A DNA stretch of 64,000 bases from Sphingobium subterraneum. Lineage in GTDB: Bacteria > Pseudomonadota > Alphaproteobacteria > Sphingomonadales > Sphingomonadaceae. Every line of letters starts with the position of its first letter. Position 1 is the first letter of the stretch. The notes under the pieces were generated by a model that saw only the letters and a program-made list of their open reading frames with translations, was not told where the DNA came from and searched no databases. Made by a program: the position numbers and the translations under genes. This document shows, one piece after another, positions 17,252 through 25,845 of the stretch. The stretch is taken from NCBI RefSeq assembly GCF_014199435.1, contig NZ_JACIJP010000002.1, positions 412,001 to 476,000 on the forward strand, in the 5' to 3' direction.

Positions 17252-18439
17252 TCACATTACCGGTTCGGGGCGGGAAGGATCATCTTCCAGATACCAGTTG
17301 AGCCATTCGTGGAAGAACTGGTTTCCCCGCTCGTTCCGGCCGAATACGAGATTGTCATGCGCGCCGGACTCCAGACCTTTCTGGATCTCCAGCCCGATGA
17401 CATAATCTTCCTGATAGGTGACGTCCCGGAAGAAATTCATCGCCGTTTCGACCGCCTCGCGGTCGGCCTCGTCGCGGATCGGATCACGGCGCAGATAATT
17501 CAGCACCGTACGGTTCCTGTCGGGCGTCGGTCCGGGAAACAATTGGGCGACCTGCGTGATTTCGGGTGCGATGAAGATGGAGACATTGGGAAAGAAAATG
17601 CGCACGAAATCATAGCCGTAATTTTCGCGCGTGCCCCACTGGTCGCGGGGCACATCCCTAAGCTGCTCGGCGATCGAATGCTGGGGGAAACCGATCCGGA
17701 TGTTGGGGCCGAAGCCTTCATAATGCATCGTGTTGGACGGGGTGCGCGGAAAAATCGTTTCCGGGTGCAATGACTTGAAGTGATAGCCTTCGAGATAGCC
17801 ATCGAACGCGATCTTCCAGTTCGCGCCCTCGATCGTCCGGCTCCCCAAATAGGTCCAGTGCGCAAAATCAAGGGCGTCGAAATCGTCGAGAAAGCCCCGG
17901 AAATGGCGGTCGAGGTTCATTGGCCCGTTGGGCGCGAGGCACACGAAAATCATCCCGGCGCGTTCCTCGCATGGCAATTCCCGCAGCCCCAGCTCGGACT
18001 TGTCGACATCGCCGAAGGTGGAGGGTTCTGCGATGCCGATCAGCTTGCCGTCCGCGCCAAATGTCCATGCATGGTATTTGCACGTGAACCGGGGGCAATT
18101 GCCCTTACCCTCTGCCACGGGTGCGCCCCGATGAGGACAGACATTGAGAAAAGCGCGGACTTTGCCCGCCTTGTCGCGATTGATCAGCACCGGCAGGCCG
18201 ACGGCCTCCATCGCCTTATAGTCTCCGGGATTGGGGAGTTCGGCCGTAAACGCCAGCATGAGCGGCGCACGCTTGAAAATCAGTTCTATTTCGGCGTTGA
18301 ACTGGTCCTTGTCCAAATAGGTGCTGGTGGGAACGGTGCGCGGCCGCTCACCCTGGTGAGTCTTCCGCTTCTCGACATAGCCGAGCATGATCTCGGCGAC
18401 GTCGCCGACTTGCTGCACCCGATCCACTGGCATCTCCAT
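17252..18439 (-). CDS. Rieske non-heme iron oxygenase alpha subunit (third of three)
   Basis: About 395 residues from ATG 18439 (another ATG lies two codons in). Rieske ligands are Cys101/His103 (CPHRGAPVAE) and Cys120/His123 (CKYHAWTF). The iron site is His220 and His225 in LEGYHFKSLHP with Asp in TYQEDYVIGLEIQKGL. The bridging residue is again Glu (217). It is shorter than the other two alpha subunits and lacks their N-terminal extension. The frame is open further upstream, but that part has no Rieske similarity. It is divergent from the acyl-CoA synthetase at 18606 and upstream of the TIM-barrel gene. Confidence 0.9.
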   Translation of the reverse strand: MEMPVDRVQQVGDVAEIMLGYVEKRKTHQGERPRTVPTSTYLDKDQFNAEIELIFKRAPLMLAFTAELPNPGDYKAMEAVGLPVLINRDKAGKVRAFLNVCPHRGAPVAEGKGNCPRFTCKYHAWTFGADGKLIGIAEPSTFGDVDKSELGLRELPCEERAGMIFVCLAPNGPMNLDRHFRGFLDDFDALDFAHWTYLGSRTIEGANWKIAFDGYLEGYHFKSLHPETIFPRTPSNTMHYEGFGPNIRIGFPQHSIAEQLRDVPRDQWGTRENYGYDFVRIFFPNVSIFIAPEITQVAQLFPGPTPDRNRTVLNYLRRDPIRDEADREAVETAMNFFRDVTYQEDYVIGLEIQKGLESGAHDNLVFGRNERGNQFFHEWLNWYLEDDPSRPEPVM

Positions 18440-18484
18440 TCGCTGTTCTGACCGGGAAGGTGAGCGTTCCGGAATATTTCCGCA

Positions 18485-18504
18485 AGCTGCGCAAGGTGCT
18501 AGGC
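18485..18504. promoter_or_regulatory. candidate 20-bp element, Rieske 3 / acyl-CoA synthetase promoter
   Basis: AGCTGC-GCAAGGTG-CTAGGC matches the element at 27639 at 13 of 20 positions and lies centrally in the 166-bp divergent promoter. An AGGCT-N6-AGCCT dyad overlaps its right end (18501-18516). Candidate only. Confidence 0.3.
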
Positions 18505-18605
18505 TCGGGCAAGCCTGTGTGCCCGCCGCGCTGACCTTCTTGGCACTTTTGACAGTTGGCCCCGCGGCGCGGCGCGGGCAGTCAGCAGACATGATGGAGA
18601 GGAAA

Positions 18606-20228
18606 ATGCCCCCCTGGGCGTGGCTGAAGGTCCCACCGGCGCATCTGGCGGAATATGCCGGTGCGGGGTTGTGGGACGAACGCACGATCGCGGATCAGGC
18701 TGCATCGCTGGCCGATGCCGACCCGGATTTCGTCGCCATGATCGACGGCGCTGTAACGCTGACCCGGGGCGAGGTTCTGGTTTTCGCCCGAGCCCTGTCG
18801 GCGGCACTGTACGAGCGCGGCCTGCGTCCGGGCGATGTCATCGCGTTTCAGGTGCCCAACTGGCATGAAGCCATGGTCATCAATCTTGCGGCGGCCCTCT
18901 CAGGGCTGATCATCAATCCGATCGTGCCGATCTACCGCGATCATGAAGTGAAACAGATGCTGGCGGACTGCCGCGCGCGGGCGTTCTTCGTCGCATCGGG
19001 TTTCCGAAACGGGGAACTGGAGGCGATGGCCAGCCGGATTTGTTCCCATTTGCCGGACCTCGACTTCGTTTTCACCGTGCGGGGGCAGGGGGCTGATGAC
19101 TATGCGGCGCTGGTCGCAGCAGGTCAGGACCAAGCCTACGCCCCACCGAAGGTCGATCCTCTGGGCGTGAAAATGGTCCTGTACACATCCGGTACGACCG
19201 GTCGCGCCAAGGGCGTGCTGCACAGCCACGTCTCCCTTGCCCACATTTTGCGGAAAAGCGCGGAATATTGGCACTTGCGGCACGGCGAAGCGACGCTGAT
19301 GCCCTCACCGGTCACCCATGTCTCCGGCTATGCGAATGGTCTGGAGGCGCCCTTTGTCTGCGGCACACGGACCGTCCTGATGGAAAGCTGGAATGCCGAA
19401 GAGGCGCTGAGGCTGATCGACCGGCATCAGCTGGTGGGTACGGTCGCGGCGACCCCCTTCCTCGTCGAACTGGCGCAAACGGCCCGGCAGAGCGGACAGA
19501 CGCTGCCGAGCTTCCGTTATTTCGCGTGTGGCGGGGCGGCCGTGCCCAATGACCTGATCCCCGCCGCCAACGCTGCCTTCGCCCAATGCCGCGCCTTTCG
19601 CGTTTTCGGCGCATCGGAGGTGCCGCTCGTAACGTTCGGCTGGCCGGACGATCCGGCACTCGCCGCGACGACCGACGGCGCGATCATCGATTACGAGGTC
19701 CGGATCGTCGATGGCGCGGACAACGACCTGCCCGACGGACAGGAGGGTGAAATCCTTGTGCGCGGACCTGGCATGATGCTGGGCTATGCCGACGAAGCGC
19801 AGACGCGTGAAGCGCTAACCCCGGACGGGTTTTTCCGCACGGGCGATCTGGGCATTCGCACCCGCAACGCAGCACTGACCATCACGGGGCGCAAGAAGGA
19901 CCTGATCATTCGCGGCGGCGAGAACATCTCCGCCAAGGAAATCGAGGATGTGCTGCACACCCATTCGGCGGTGCGGGAGGCCGCCGTGGTTGCCATGCCC
20001 CACGACCGATTGGGCGAAGGGGTGTGCGCCTATATCATCGCGCGGGATGCGCAGCCCAGCGTGCAGTCGCTTGTCGACCATATCGCAGCGAGTGGACTCG
20101 CCCGCCAAAAGACGCCCGAACGCTGGGAATTTCGTGCGGATTTTCCCCGCACCCCGGCGGGCAAGATTCGCAAGGACCAGTTGCGCGCCGATGTGATCGA
20201 GCGATTGAAAGGCGACTCCGGGTCATAG
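18606..20228 (+). CDS. AMP-dependent acyl-CoA synthetase
   Basis: A 540-residue ANL-family ligase. It has the P-loop VLYTSGTTGRAKGVLHSHVS, the motif FGASEVP, the FRTGDLGIR hinge region, GRKKDLIIRGGENISAKEIE, and the C-terminal catalytic Lys in PRTPAGKIRKDQL. It would activate a carboxylate with ATP and CoA, via the acyl-adenylate, for the two acyl-CoA dehydrogenases and the thiolase-like/DUF35 pair. ATG 18606 is preceded by GGAGAGG; two in-frame ATGs lie 12 and 15 bp upstream. It is divergent from the third Rieske oxygenase. Chain or ring preference cannot be read from the sequence. Confidence 0.9.
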   Translation: MPPWAWLKVPPAHLAEYAGAGLWDERTIADQAASLADADPDFVAMIDGAVTLTRGEVLVFARALSAALYERGLRPGDVIAFQVPNWHEAMVINLAAALSGLIINPIVPIYRDHEVKQMLADCRARAFFVASGFRNGELEAMASRICSHLPDLDFVFTVRGQGADDYAALVAAGQDQAYAPPKVDPLGVKMVLYTSGTTGRAKGVLHSHVSLAHILRKSAEYWHLRHGEATLMPSPVTHVSGYANGLEAPFVCGTRTVLMESWNAEEALRLIDRHQLVGTVAATPFLVELAQTARQSGQTLPSFRYFACGGAAVPNDLIPAANAAFAQCRAFRVFGASEVPLVTFGWPDDPALAATTDGAIIDYEVRIVDGADNDLPDGQEGEILVRGPGMMLGYADEAQTREALTPDGFFRTGDLGIRTRNAALTITGRKKDLIIRGGENISAKEIEDVLHTHSAVREAAVVAMPHDRLGEGVCAYIIARDAQPSVQSLVDHIAASGLARQKTPERWEFRADFPRTPAGKIRKDQLRADVIERLKGDSGS

Positions 20229-20291
20229 GGTTCGTCGGGGGCGCAGCCTCTTTGTCATGGCCCGATCCGAACGAACGCTGGGACCTTCCCA

Positions 20292-21110
20292 CTATCGGCG
20301 TATCGCGGGGGGCAACGTAACCTGCGCTACCGCCGTTTCTATTTCCGCCTTCGTCGGATTTCGGCGCAAGGTGAGGCCCCCGTTTACCTGCAGATTCTCG
20401 CCTGTCATGAAGCATTCGTCGCTGGCGAGGAACACCGCTGCGGCGGCGATGTCGGCGCTTGTACCGATCCGGCCGAGCGGATAACCCGCCAGAAACGCAT
20501 CGAACAATCCGGGGACGGTTTTGGCGTCCGCCGTCATCGGCGTGTCGGTCAGCCCGGGTGAAATCGAATTGGCGCGGACCCCCTCGCACCCAAATTCATT
20601 GGCGATGCAACGAATGACGTGATCGGTGCCGGCCTTGGTACCCATATAGGCGGCGTGATCTTCAAGCATGATTGTCGCGGTGGCCGAGCTGATCTGAATG
20701 ATGGAGCCGCCGTTTCCGCCAGCCGATCGCATCATTTTGCGCAGCATGGCCTGATAGAAATGAAACGGTCCGACATATTGCAGCATCGTGATGGCCATCA
20801 GCTCATCGTGGGTTGTGTCGAGAAAGGGTTTCAGCAGTCCCCATCCGGTCGCGTTAATAGCGATGTCGATGCCACCCAGAGCTTCTGCAGTGGTGTCGGC
20901 CAGCATCGCGACACTGTCTGCTTCGGTGATGTCACAGGGTGTCCACAGGCAGCCATGTGCGCGAGCAAAATCGGCGAGTGCGCTGGCCTTCCGTCCGGAA
21001 ACAAGGACTTGCGCGCCCTCTTCCAGAAACCGTCGGGCGATTTGCTGGCCCATATTGTCCGGGCTGCTTGCGCCGATGATAACCGCGTTTTTTCCTGCCA
21101 ATCTCTCCAT
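20292..21110 (-). CDS. short-chain dehydrogenase/reductase (SDR 6)
   Basis: A 272-residue SDR with an atypical nucleotide loop, VIIGASSPDNMGQQIARRFL, closer to enoyl-reductase or divergent SDRs than to TGxxxGIG. The catalytic Tyr-Lys is in AAYMGTKAG and the tail reads GENLQVNGGLTLRR. Ser is in IIQISSATA. ATG 21110 fits the domain start and has GGAAGG upstream. It is divergent from SDR 7 and converges on the acyl-CoA synthetase. An enoyl or ketone reductase role is possible. Confidence 0.83.
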   Translation of the reverse strand: MERLAGKNAVIIGASSPDNMGQQIARRFLEEGAQVLVSGRKASALADFARAHGCLWTPCDITEADSVAMLADTTAEALGGIDIAINATGWGLLKPFLDTTHDELMAITMLQYVGPFHFYQAMLRKMMRSAGGNGGSIIQISSATATIMLEDHAAYMGTKAGTDHVIRCIANEFGCEGVRANSISPGLTDTPMTADAKTVPGLFDAFLAGYPLGRIGTSADIAAAAVFLASDECFMTGENLQVNGGLTLRRNPTKAEIETAVAQVTLPPAIRR

Positions 21111-21312
21111 CGCTCTGCCTTCCCAGCAATTCTTATCTTTTAGCACAGGGGGCATTTCGCTCTTCCTGTTCAAAAAGGCAGTGGAATGACGAGGGTCGAC
21201 GGGCAAAGTCGCACAATCGCCCCTGATCCCGTCGCCAAGGTCCGCGCCTTATCGCCCAGGACGGCGTACCGAGGAGCAAGGCGCCGTAAAACGCAAGAAA
21301 AGGACAGATGAG

Positions 21313-22071
21313 ATGGATCTCCGACTGAAGGGCAAGAAAGTCATCCTCACCGGCGGAAGTCGGGGCATTGGTCGCGCGGCCCTGGAAATTTTCGCGGAGG
21401 AAGGTTGCGCTATCGCTTTCTTCTCGCGCAACGCGGAGCAGGTTACCGAGGCTGTCCAGTCCCTGTCCCGGCACGGTGGCAAGGTCTTTGGCGACGCGCT
21501 CGATATCACCGACCATGACGCCTACGTGAAATGGCTCGCGGAGGCGGCCGACAGGCTCGGCGGCTGCGACATCTTTGTACCGGGCGCCAGCGCTTCCGGG
21601 TCCGGCGCAACGGGCGACTGGGAAGCCTGCTTCGCCGCCGATATCAAGGGGACGGTGCTGGGCTGTGAAACCCTGCAGCCCTGGCTGGAAAAGTCGGATG
21701 CGGGCGCGATCGTGATCATGGCATCGACGGCAGGCACGGAAACCTTCATCGTTCCCCAGGCCTTCAATGCCCTCAAGGCCGCCCTGATCGCCTATTCGGG
21801 GCAGCTGGGGCAGGCGTGGGGGCCACAAGGTATCCGCGTGAATTGCGTCTCGCCAGGGCCGATCAAGTTCCCCGGAGGAAACTGGGAAGCGATCAGGGAC
21901 ATGGCGCCCGAGCTTTATCAGGCGACCGAAGCGACCTTCGCACTTGGCCGCTGGGGTGGGCCGGAGGAAGTGGCGCGGACGATTGTCTTCCTCGCGAGTC
22001 CGGCATCGTCCTACACGACCGGCACCAATGTTGTGGTGGATGGCGGCTATACCAAGCGCGTGCAGTTCTGA
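21313..22071 (+). CDS. short-chain dehydrogenase/reductase (SDR 7)
   Basis: A 252-residue SDR: ILTGGSRGIGRAALEIF, FFSRNAEQV (no acidic residue, Arg instead, pointing to NADP+), IVIMASTAGTE, and a C-terminal NVVVDGGYTKR. The Tyr-x3-Lys motif is not canonical. The expected block reads FIVPQAFNALKAALIAYSGQ, with Lys in NALKAA but Phe where Tyr is expected. Activity may therefore be altered or the gene may encode an unusual SDR. Divergent from SDR 6. Confidence 0.83.
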   Translation: MDLRLKGKKVILTGGSRGIGRAALEIFAEEGCAIAFFSRNAEQVTEAVQSLSRHGGKVFGDALDITDHDAYVKWLAEAADRLGGCDIFVPGASASGSGATGDWEACFAADIKGTVLGCETLQPWLEKSDAGAIVIMASTAGTETFIVPQAFNALKAALIAYSGQLGQAWGPQGIRVNCVSPGPIKFPGGNWEAIRDMAPELYQATEATFALGRWGGPEEVARTIVFLASPASSYTTGTNVVVDGGYTKRVQF

Positions 22072-22155
22072 TCGCGATCGACGAACGTATGCGGCGCCCG
22101 CGCCACGACCCGACAGGGACGAAAACGCGCCACGTTGACAGGCCAAGCAGCGCGC

Positions 22156-22187
22156 CCTGCGGATCGTCCGTTCAGACGATCCGCAGG
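22156..22187. terminator. perfect 13-bp hairpin at the end of two convergent genes
   Basis: CCTGCGGATCGTC (22156-22168) and GACGATCCGCAGG (22175-22187) are exact inverted repeats with a 6-nt loop. The stop codon of the minus-strand oxidoreductase (22172-22174) lies in the loop. It follows the convergent SDR 7 by 85 bp. A T-run is missing on both sides, so it may act as a Rho-linked terminator or 3'-end stabiliser for both transcripts. Confidence 0.6.
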
Positions 22188-23185
22188 ATCAGTTTGCCAG
22201 TGTTCTCCCCGGTAAACAGGCGCATAAACGCGCTATAGGCGTTTTCCAGACCGTACTGGATGTCCTCGTCGACACGCAAACGCCCGTCCGCCAGCCACTG
22301 CGCCATTTGCGTCGCACCTTCCGGGAATCGATCGACATAGTCAGAGATCAGGAACCCATGAATCGTCGCGCAACGGGCGAGGATCTGCCACAGGTTGCGC
22401 AGCCCTTCCCTGGATGCCGCATTATACTCGCTGATCAGGCCGCAAAGGATGATCCGCGCGTGACGGGCGAGGTTGAACACTTCGGCTTCCAGCACATGCC
22501 CTCCGACATTCTCAAACACGATGTCGGCTCCCTCGGGGGCTGCCTGAGCAATAGCTTCGACCAGCGCGGCGTGATCCTTGCCCTTATAGTCTATCGCCGC
22601 GTCGAACCCGTAATCGTCCAGCAGGCGGCGGCATTTCTCGGCGCCTCCCGCAATGCCGATGACCCGGCAACCGAGGATTTTGCCGATCTGGCCCACCGCA
22701 GACCCGACCGCTCCAGCGGCGCCGGACACCAGCAGCGTCTCCCCTGCCTTGGGACGGGCCGCTTCCACCAGTCCGAAATAGGCGGTCAGGCCGACAGCCC
22801 CGAGGGCGGAGAGATAATGGGAGGGGGAGGCAACAGCGGCGGCATCGATGGGCATTGTGAAACCACCCGGAACGACGACCGAAAAATCTTCCAGCGCGTT
22901 GAGGCCCATGACCCACTGCCCCACCGGAAACGATGGATGATCGGACGCATGGACCATGCCGATCGTGGTCGCCCGAACCGGATCGTCCAGCGCAATCGGA
23001 GGCAGGTAACTCTCCTCGTCATCCATCCAGCCGCGCTGCGCCGGGTCGAGCGAGGCAAAGTGATTGCGCACGACAAAACCGCCCTTCGGGGGTGAGGGAA
23101 TATCTGACGCGATCAGCGAAAAATCCTCCTCGACCGGGTATCCCCGCGGCCTGCGAACAAGCAAAAAGCGTCGATTTTCAGACAT
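22172..23185 (-). CDS. zinc-free medium-chain NADP-dependent oxidoreductase (1)
   Basis: A 337-residue MDR protein of the leukotriene B4 dehydrogenase/curcumin-reductase type. It starts RRFLLVRRPRGYPVEEDFSL and has the family block FASLDPAQRGWMDDEESYLP, the NADP-binding LVSGAAGAVGSAVGQIGKIL and DIVFENVGGHVLEAEVF. No structural or catalytic zinc ligands are present. It would reduce an activated C=C bond of an enone with NADPH. ATG 23185 has AGGAGG upstream. It shares a divergent promoter containing a perfect lux-box-like site with the TonB receptor. Confidence 0.9.
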   Translation of the reverse strand: MSENRRFLLVRRPRGYPVEEDFSLIASDIPSPPKGGFVVRNHFASLDPAQRGWMDDEESYLPPIALDDPVRATTIGMVHASDHPSFPVGQWVMGLNALEDFSVVVPGGFTMPIDAAAVASPSHYLSALGAVGLTAYFGLVEAARPKAGETLLVSGAAGAVGSAVGQIGKILGCRVIGIAGGAEKCRRLLDDYGFDAAIDYKGKDHAALVEAIAQAAPEGADIVFENVGGHVLEAEVFNLARHARIILCGLISEYNAASREGLRNLWQILARCATIHGFLISDYVDRFPEGATQMAQWLADGRLRVDEDIQYGLENAYSAFMRLFTGENTGKLILRIV

Positions 23186-23237
23186 GTGGTGGGCCTCCTT
23201 CATCCGCAAACTGGTCGTCTTTTGTGCAACAGCAAGC

Positions 23238-23257
23238 ACCTGTGCAATTCGACAGGT
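23238..23257. promoter_or_regulatory. perfect lux-box-like operator between MDR 1 and the TonB receptor
   Basis: ACCTGT-GCAATTCG-ACAGGT is a 20-bp dyad with the same half-sites and 8-bp spacing as the Vibrio fischeri lux box (ACCTGT-N8-ACAGGT). It is 53 bp upstream of the MDR start and 79 bp upstream of the receptor start, a good position for controlling both. The window encodes one LuxR-type protein (4246-5019), the natural candidate. Binding is inferred. Confidence 0.6.
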
Positions 23258-23335
23258 CTGCTTTCGATAAAATCGGAGCATAAGATCATTTCAAGGCGGC
23301 TACACAATTAACCGGCCGCTCGGGAGGATCATCTT

Positions 23336-25768
23336 ATGGCATCCGTATACCTTCGCGGAGCGTTGGCTGTCGCACTGTCGACCACCGCTCTCACTGTCAT
23401 TTCCACACCCGCTTTCGCACAGGCCGCGCCGTCAGCAGCCGACGAGCAGGCCGCCGAACCGGCCGATTCTGGCGCCATCATCGTGACGGCACGCCGCCGT
23501 TCGGAAACGCTGCAACAGACGCCGGTGGCGATCACTGCGGTCAATACGGCGATGCTCGAAAACAAGGCCGCCGTGAATATCGGAGATCTTCAGGGCGCCG
23601 CGCCCGGCCTGCTGATTACCCAGCAGAATTCGGGTGCCCAGGCAGCCAATATTTCGATCCGCGGTCTGACATATGCCGATATCGAGAAATCGCAAACCCC
23701 CACCGTGGGCGTCGTGGTCGACGGTATCACCATCGGCACCAACACCGGGCAGTTGCAGGACGCGTTCGACATCGCCCAGATCGAAGTTCTGCGCGGACCG
23801 CAAGGCACGCTGTTCGGCGCGAACACGATCGGCGGCGTCATCAACATCACCCGCACCAAGCCGACGATGGAACCGGGCGGCAAGGCCGAATTCACCTATG
23901 GCCGCTGGAATACATGGTCCGGCAAGGCGATCGTCAACTATGGCAATGGCGATACATGGGGCATTAAGGGCTGGTATTTCCATAATGAGACGGATGGCTT
24001 CTACCATAACGTGACGCGCAACACGTCCGACGGCTGGAGCAAGGGTGACAGCTATGGCGCCAGCCTGCTGTTCAAGCCTGCCGGGTCGGGCTTCAATGCT
24101 CAGCTTACCGTCGAAAATGTCGTGCAGTCGTTCAACCCGGTGGTGAGCAACATCGCCAAGACGGGTGAGGTATTCTGTGCGTTTGAACCCGCGCAGGAAT
24201 GCAATCGCAACACGACAACAGACCTTTACACCACCTTCGGCGCAGCGGCGAAAAGCAAATATCGCGCCCCAAATGCCACACTGGAAATGAATTATGACGC
24301 GGGCGCGGTGAAGCTGACGTCGATCACCGGCTGGCGTCATAGCAAAGAAGGGCAAACACAGGATTTTGACGGTTCTTCGACCGACCTCTATTATGTCGAT
24401 CGTCGCCAGCATTATACCCAGTGGAGCCAGGAATTGCGCGCTTCTGGCAATCTGTTCGATGGTTTCGATTATGTCGTCGGCGGCTATTTCTTCTCCTCCA
24501 AGTACGATCTGACACAATGGTCGCGCGTATTCGGCTTTGATCCGAACACGCCGCCGACCCTGTTCGACCGGGCTTCGCAGCATGTTGAAGGCAAGACCAA
24601 GAGCTACGCGGTCTTCGGCGACTTTAACTGGGCCTTTGCCGACAATTGGCGCCTGTCCTTCGGTGGCCGCTGGAGCCATGACAACAAGAAGCTGGTGAAC
24701 GGCTTTGCTCCGAATATGCTGATCGCCCCGGGCGACCTGCAACAGCTCACATACGTCGCACCGGGATCTTGCACCGGCATAGGCGCGCCAACAGCTCCGG
24801 GGACACCGGTCTGCGCACCCGGCACGTTTGCACTGGTTGGCGCGGGCGACGCGAATTTCACGAAGTTCACGCCCAAGGTTGGCATAGATTATCGCCCGAA
24901 CAGCGATACCATGCTTTATGCATCCTGGTCGCGCGGATACCGGTCCGGCGGTTTCAGCCCCCGCGCCGCCACGGCCGCCACGGCCAGCACACCGTTTCGT
25001 CCGGAAACCGTCGATTCCTACGAAATCGGTGCGAAGCTCGCCCTTCTGGATCGCAAACTTGAAATCAACATCGCGGGCTATGTGTCTGATTACAAGAACA
25101 TGCAGCAGAACCTGACCGTTCCGGGCGGCCCGACCGGCAACCAGACGGTCACCGGCAACGTTCCGGGCGGCGCGAGCATCAAGGGCATCGAAATCGATGG
25201 CAGCCTGCGGGTCACCCGGCAGCTCCGCATCACCGCTTCGGGCGCCTATATGAAGTCGCACTTCCGCAACTTCATCGCGGACGGCGTGCTCCCTGCTGGC
25301 CTCGTCTATCCGGGCGGGGTAGTGCCTCCAGCGAGCGGGCTTGGACCGTACAACTATTCGGCCAACAACCTGATCTACGCGCCGAAGTTCACCACATCGC
25401 TGGCGGCGGAATATGAAGTTCCGACCAGCTTTGGTTCGGTTCAGACGTCCATCGGCTGGCGCCATATCAGCCCCTATGACGAGCAGCTCTCGGTTGCCTC
25501 TACCACTCCGGCCAATATCGGCGGCAGGGCGGGTGTCATCGTTAACGGGAACGATCCCCGCGTCCGCACCACGACACAGGATCTGGTCGACGCCAGCCTG
25601 ACGGTAAAGTTCGACCTTGGCGACAACGAAGCCTATGTCCGGGTATTCGGTCGCAACCTCGCCAATGAGAAGACCACGACCCACGCGTTCACGGTGGCCG
25701 GACTCTGGTCCTTCGGCATGGCGCTGGAACCCCGCACCTATGGCGCGACCATTGGCGTGAAGTTCTAA
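23336..25768 (+). CDS. TonB-dependent outer-membrane receptor (1)
   Basis: An 810-residue receptor. A signal peptide ends near residue 28 (STPAFAQA). The plug domain carries DSGAIIVTARRR (TonB-box-like region), ISIRGLTYADIE, VVVDGITIG and VEVLRGPQGTLFG-type wording (IEVLRGPQGTLFGANTIGGV). The barrel ends in the required aromatic residue, YGATIGVKF. It would import a scarce or large substrate across the outer membrane. Sphingomonads use such receptors for aromatics, steroids and oligosaccharides as well as siderophores. Its place amid the catabolic genes and its shared promoter with an enone reductase suggest uptake of the island's substrate. A strong terminator follows. Confidence 0.93.
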   Translation: MASVYLRGALAVALSTTALTVISTPAFAQAAPSAADEQAAEPADSGAIIVTARRRSETLQQTPVAITAVNTAMLENKAAVNIGDLQGAAPGLLITQQNSGAQAANISIRGLTYADIEKSQTPTVGVVVDGITIGTNTGQLQDAFDIAQIEVLRGPQGTLFGANTIGGVINITRTKPTMEPGGKAEFTYGRWNTWSGKAIVNYGNGDTWGIKGWYFHNETDGFYHNVTRNTSDGWSKGDSYGASLLFKPAGSGFNAQLTVENVVQSFNPVVSNIAKTGEVFCAFEPAQECNRNTTTDLYTTFGAAAKSKYRAPNATLEMNYDAGAVKLTSITGWRHSKEGQTQDFDGSSTDLYYVDRRQHYTQWSQELRASGNLFDGFDYVVGGYFFSSKYDLTQWSRVFGFDPNTPPTLFDRASQHVEGKTKSYAVFGDFNWAFADNWRLSFGGRWSHDNKKLVNGFAPNMLIAPGDLQQLTYVAPGSCTGIGAPTAPGTPVCAPGTFALVGAGDANFTKFTPKVGIDYRPNSDTMLYASWSRGYRSGGFSPRAATAATASTPFRPETVDSYEIGAKLALLDRKLEINIAGYVSDYKNMQQNLTVPGGPTGNQTVTGNVPGGASIKGIEIDGSLRVTRQLRITASGAYMKSHFRNFIADGVLPAGLVYPGGVVPPASGLGPYNYSANNLIYAPKFTTSLAAEYEVPTSFGSVQTSIGWRHISPYDEQLSVASTTPANIGGRAGVIVNGNDPRVRTTTQDLVDASLTVKFDLGDNEAYVRVFGRNLANEKTTTHAFTVAGLWSFGMALEPRTYGATIGVKF

Positions 25769-25794
25769 ACCGACCCGTCCTTCGGGGTCGCAAT

Positions 25795-25831
25795 GGGGCG
25801 TTCGGCACAATCGGCTGGACGCCCCCTTTTT
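25795..25831 (+). terminator. Rho-independent terminator after the TonB receptor
   Basis: GGGGCGTTC (25795-25803) pairs with GGACGCCCC (25817-25825), with one G-U pair, and is followed by CTTTTT. It ends the receptor transcript just 15 bp before the next SDR gene. A smaller hairpin, CGACCC-N8-GGGTCG (25771-25790), precedes it. Confidence 0.8.
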
Positions 25832-25845
25832 ACAAGGAGCGGAAA

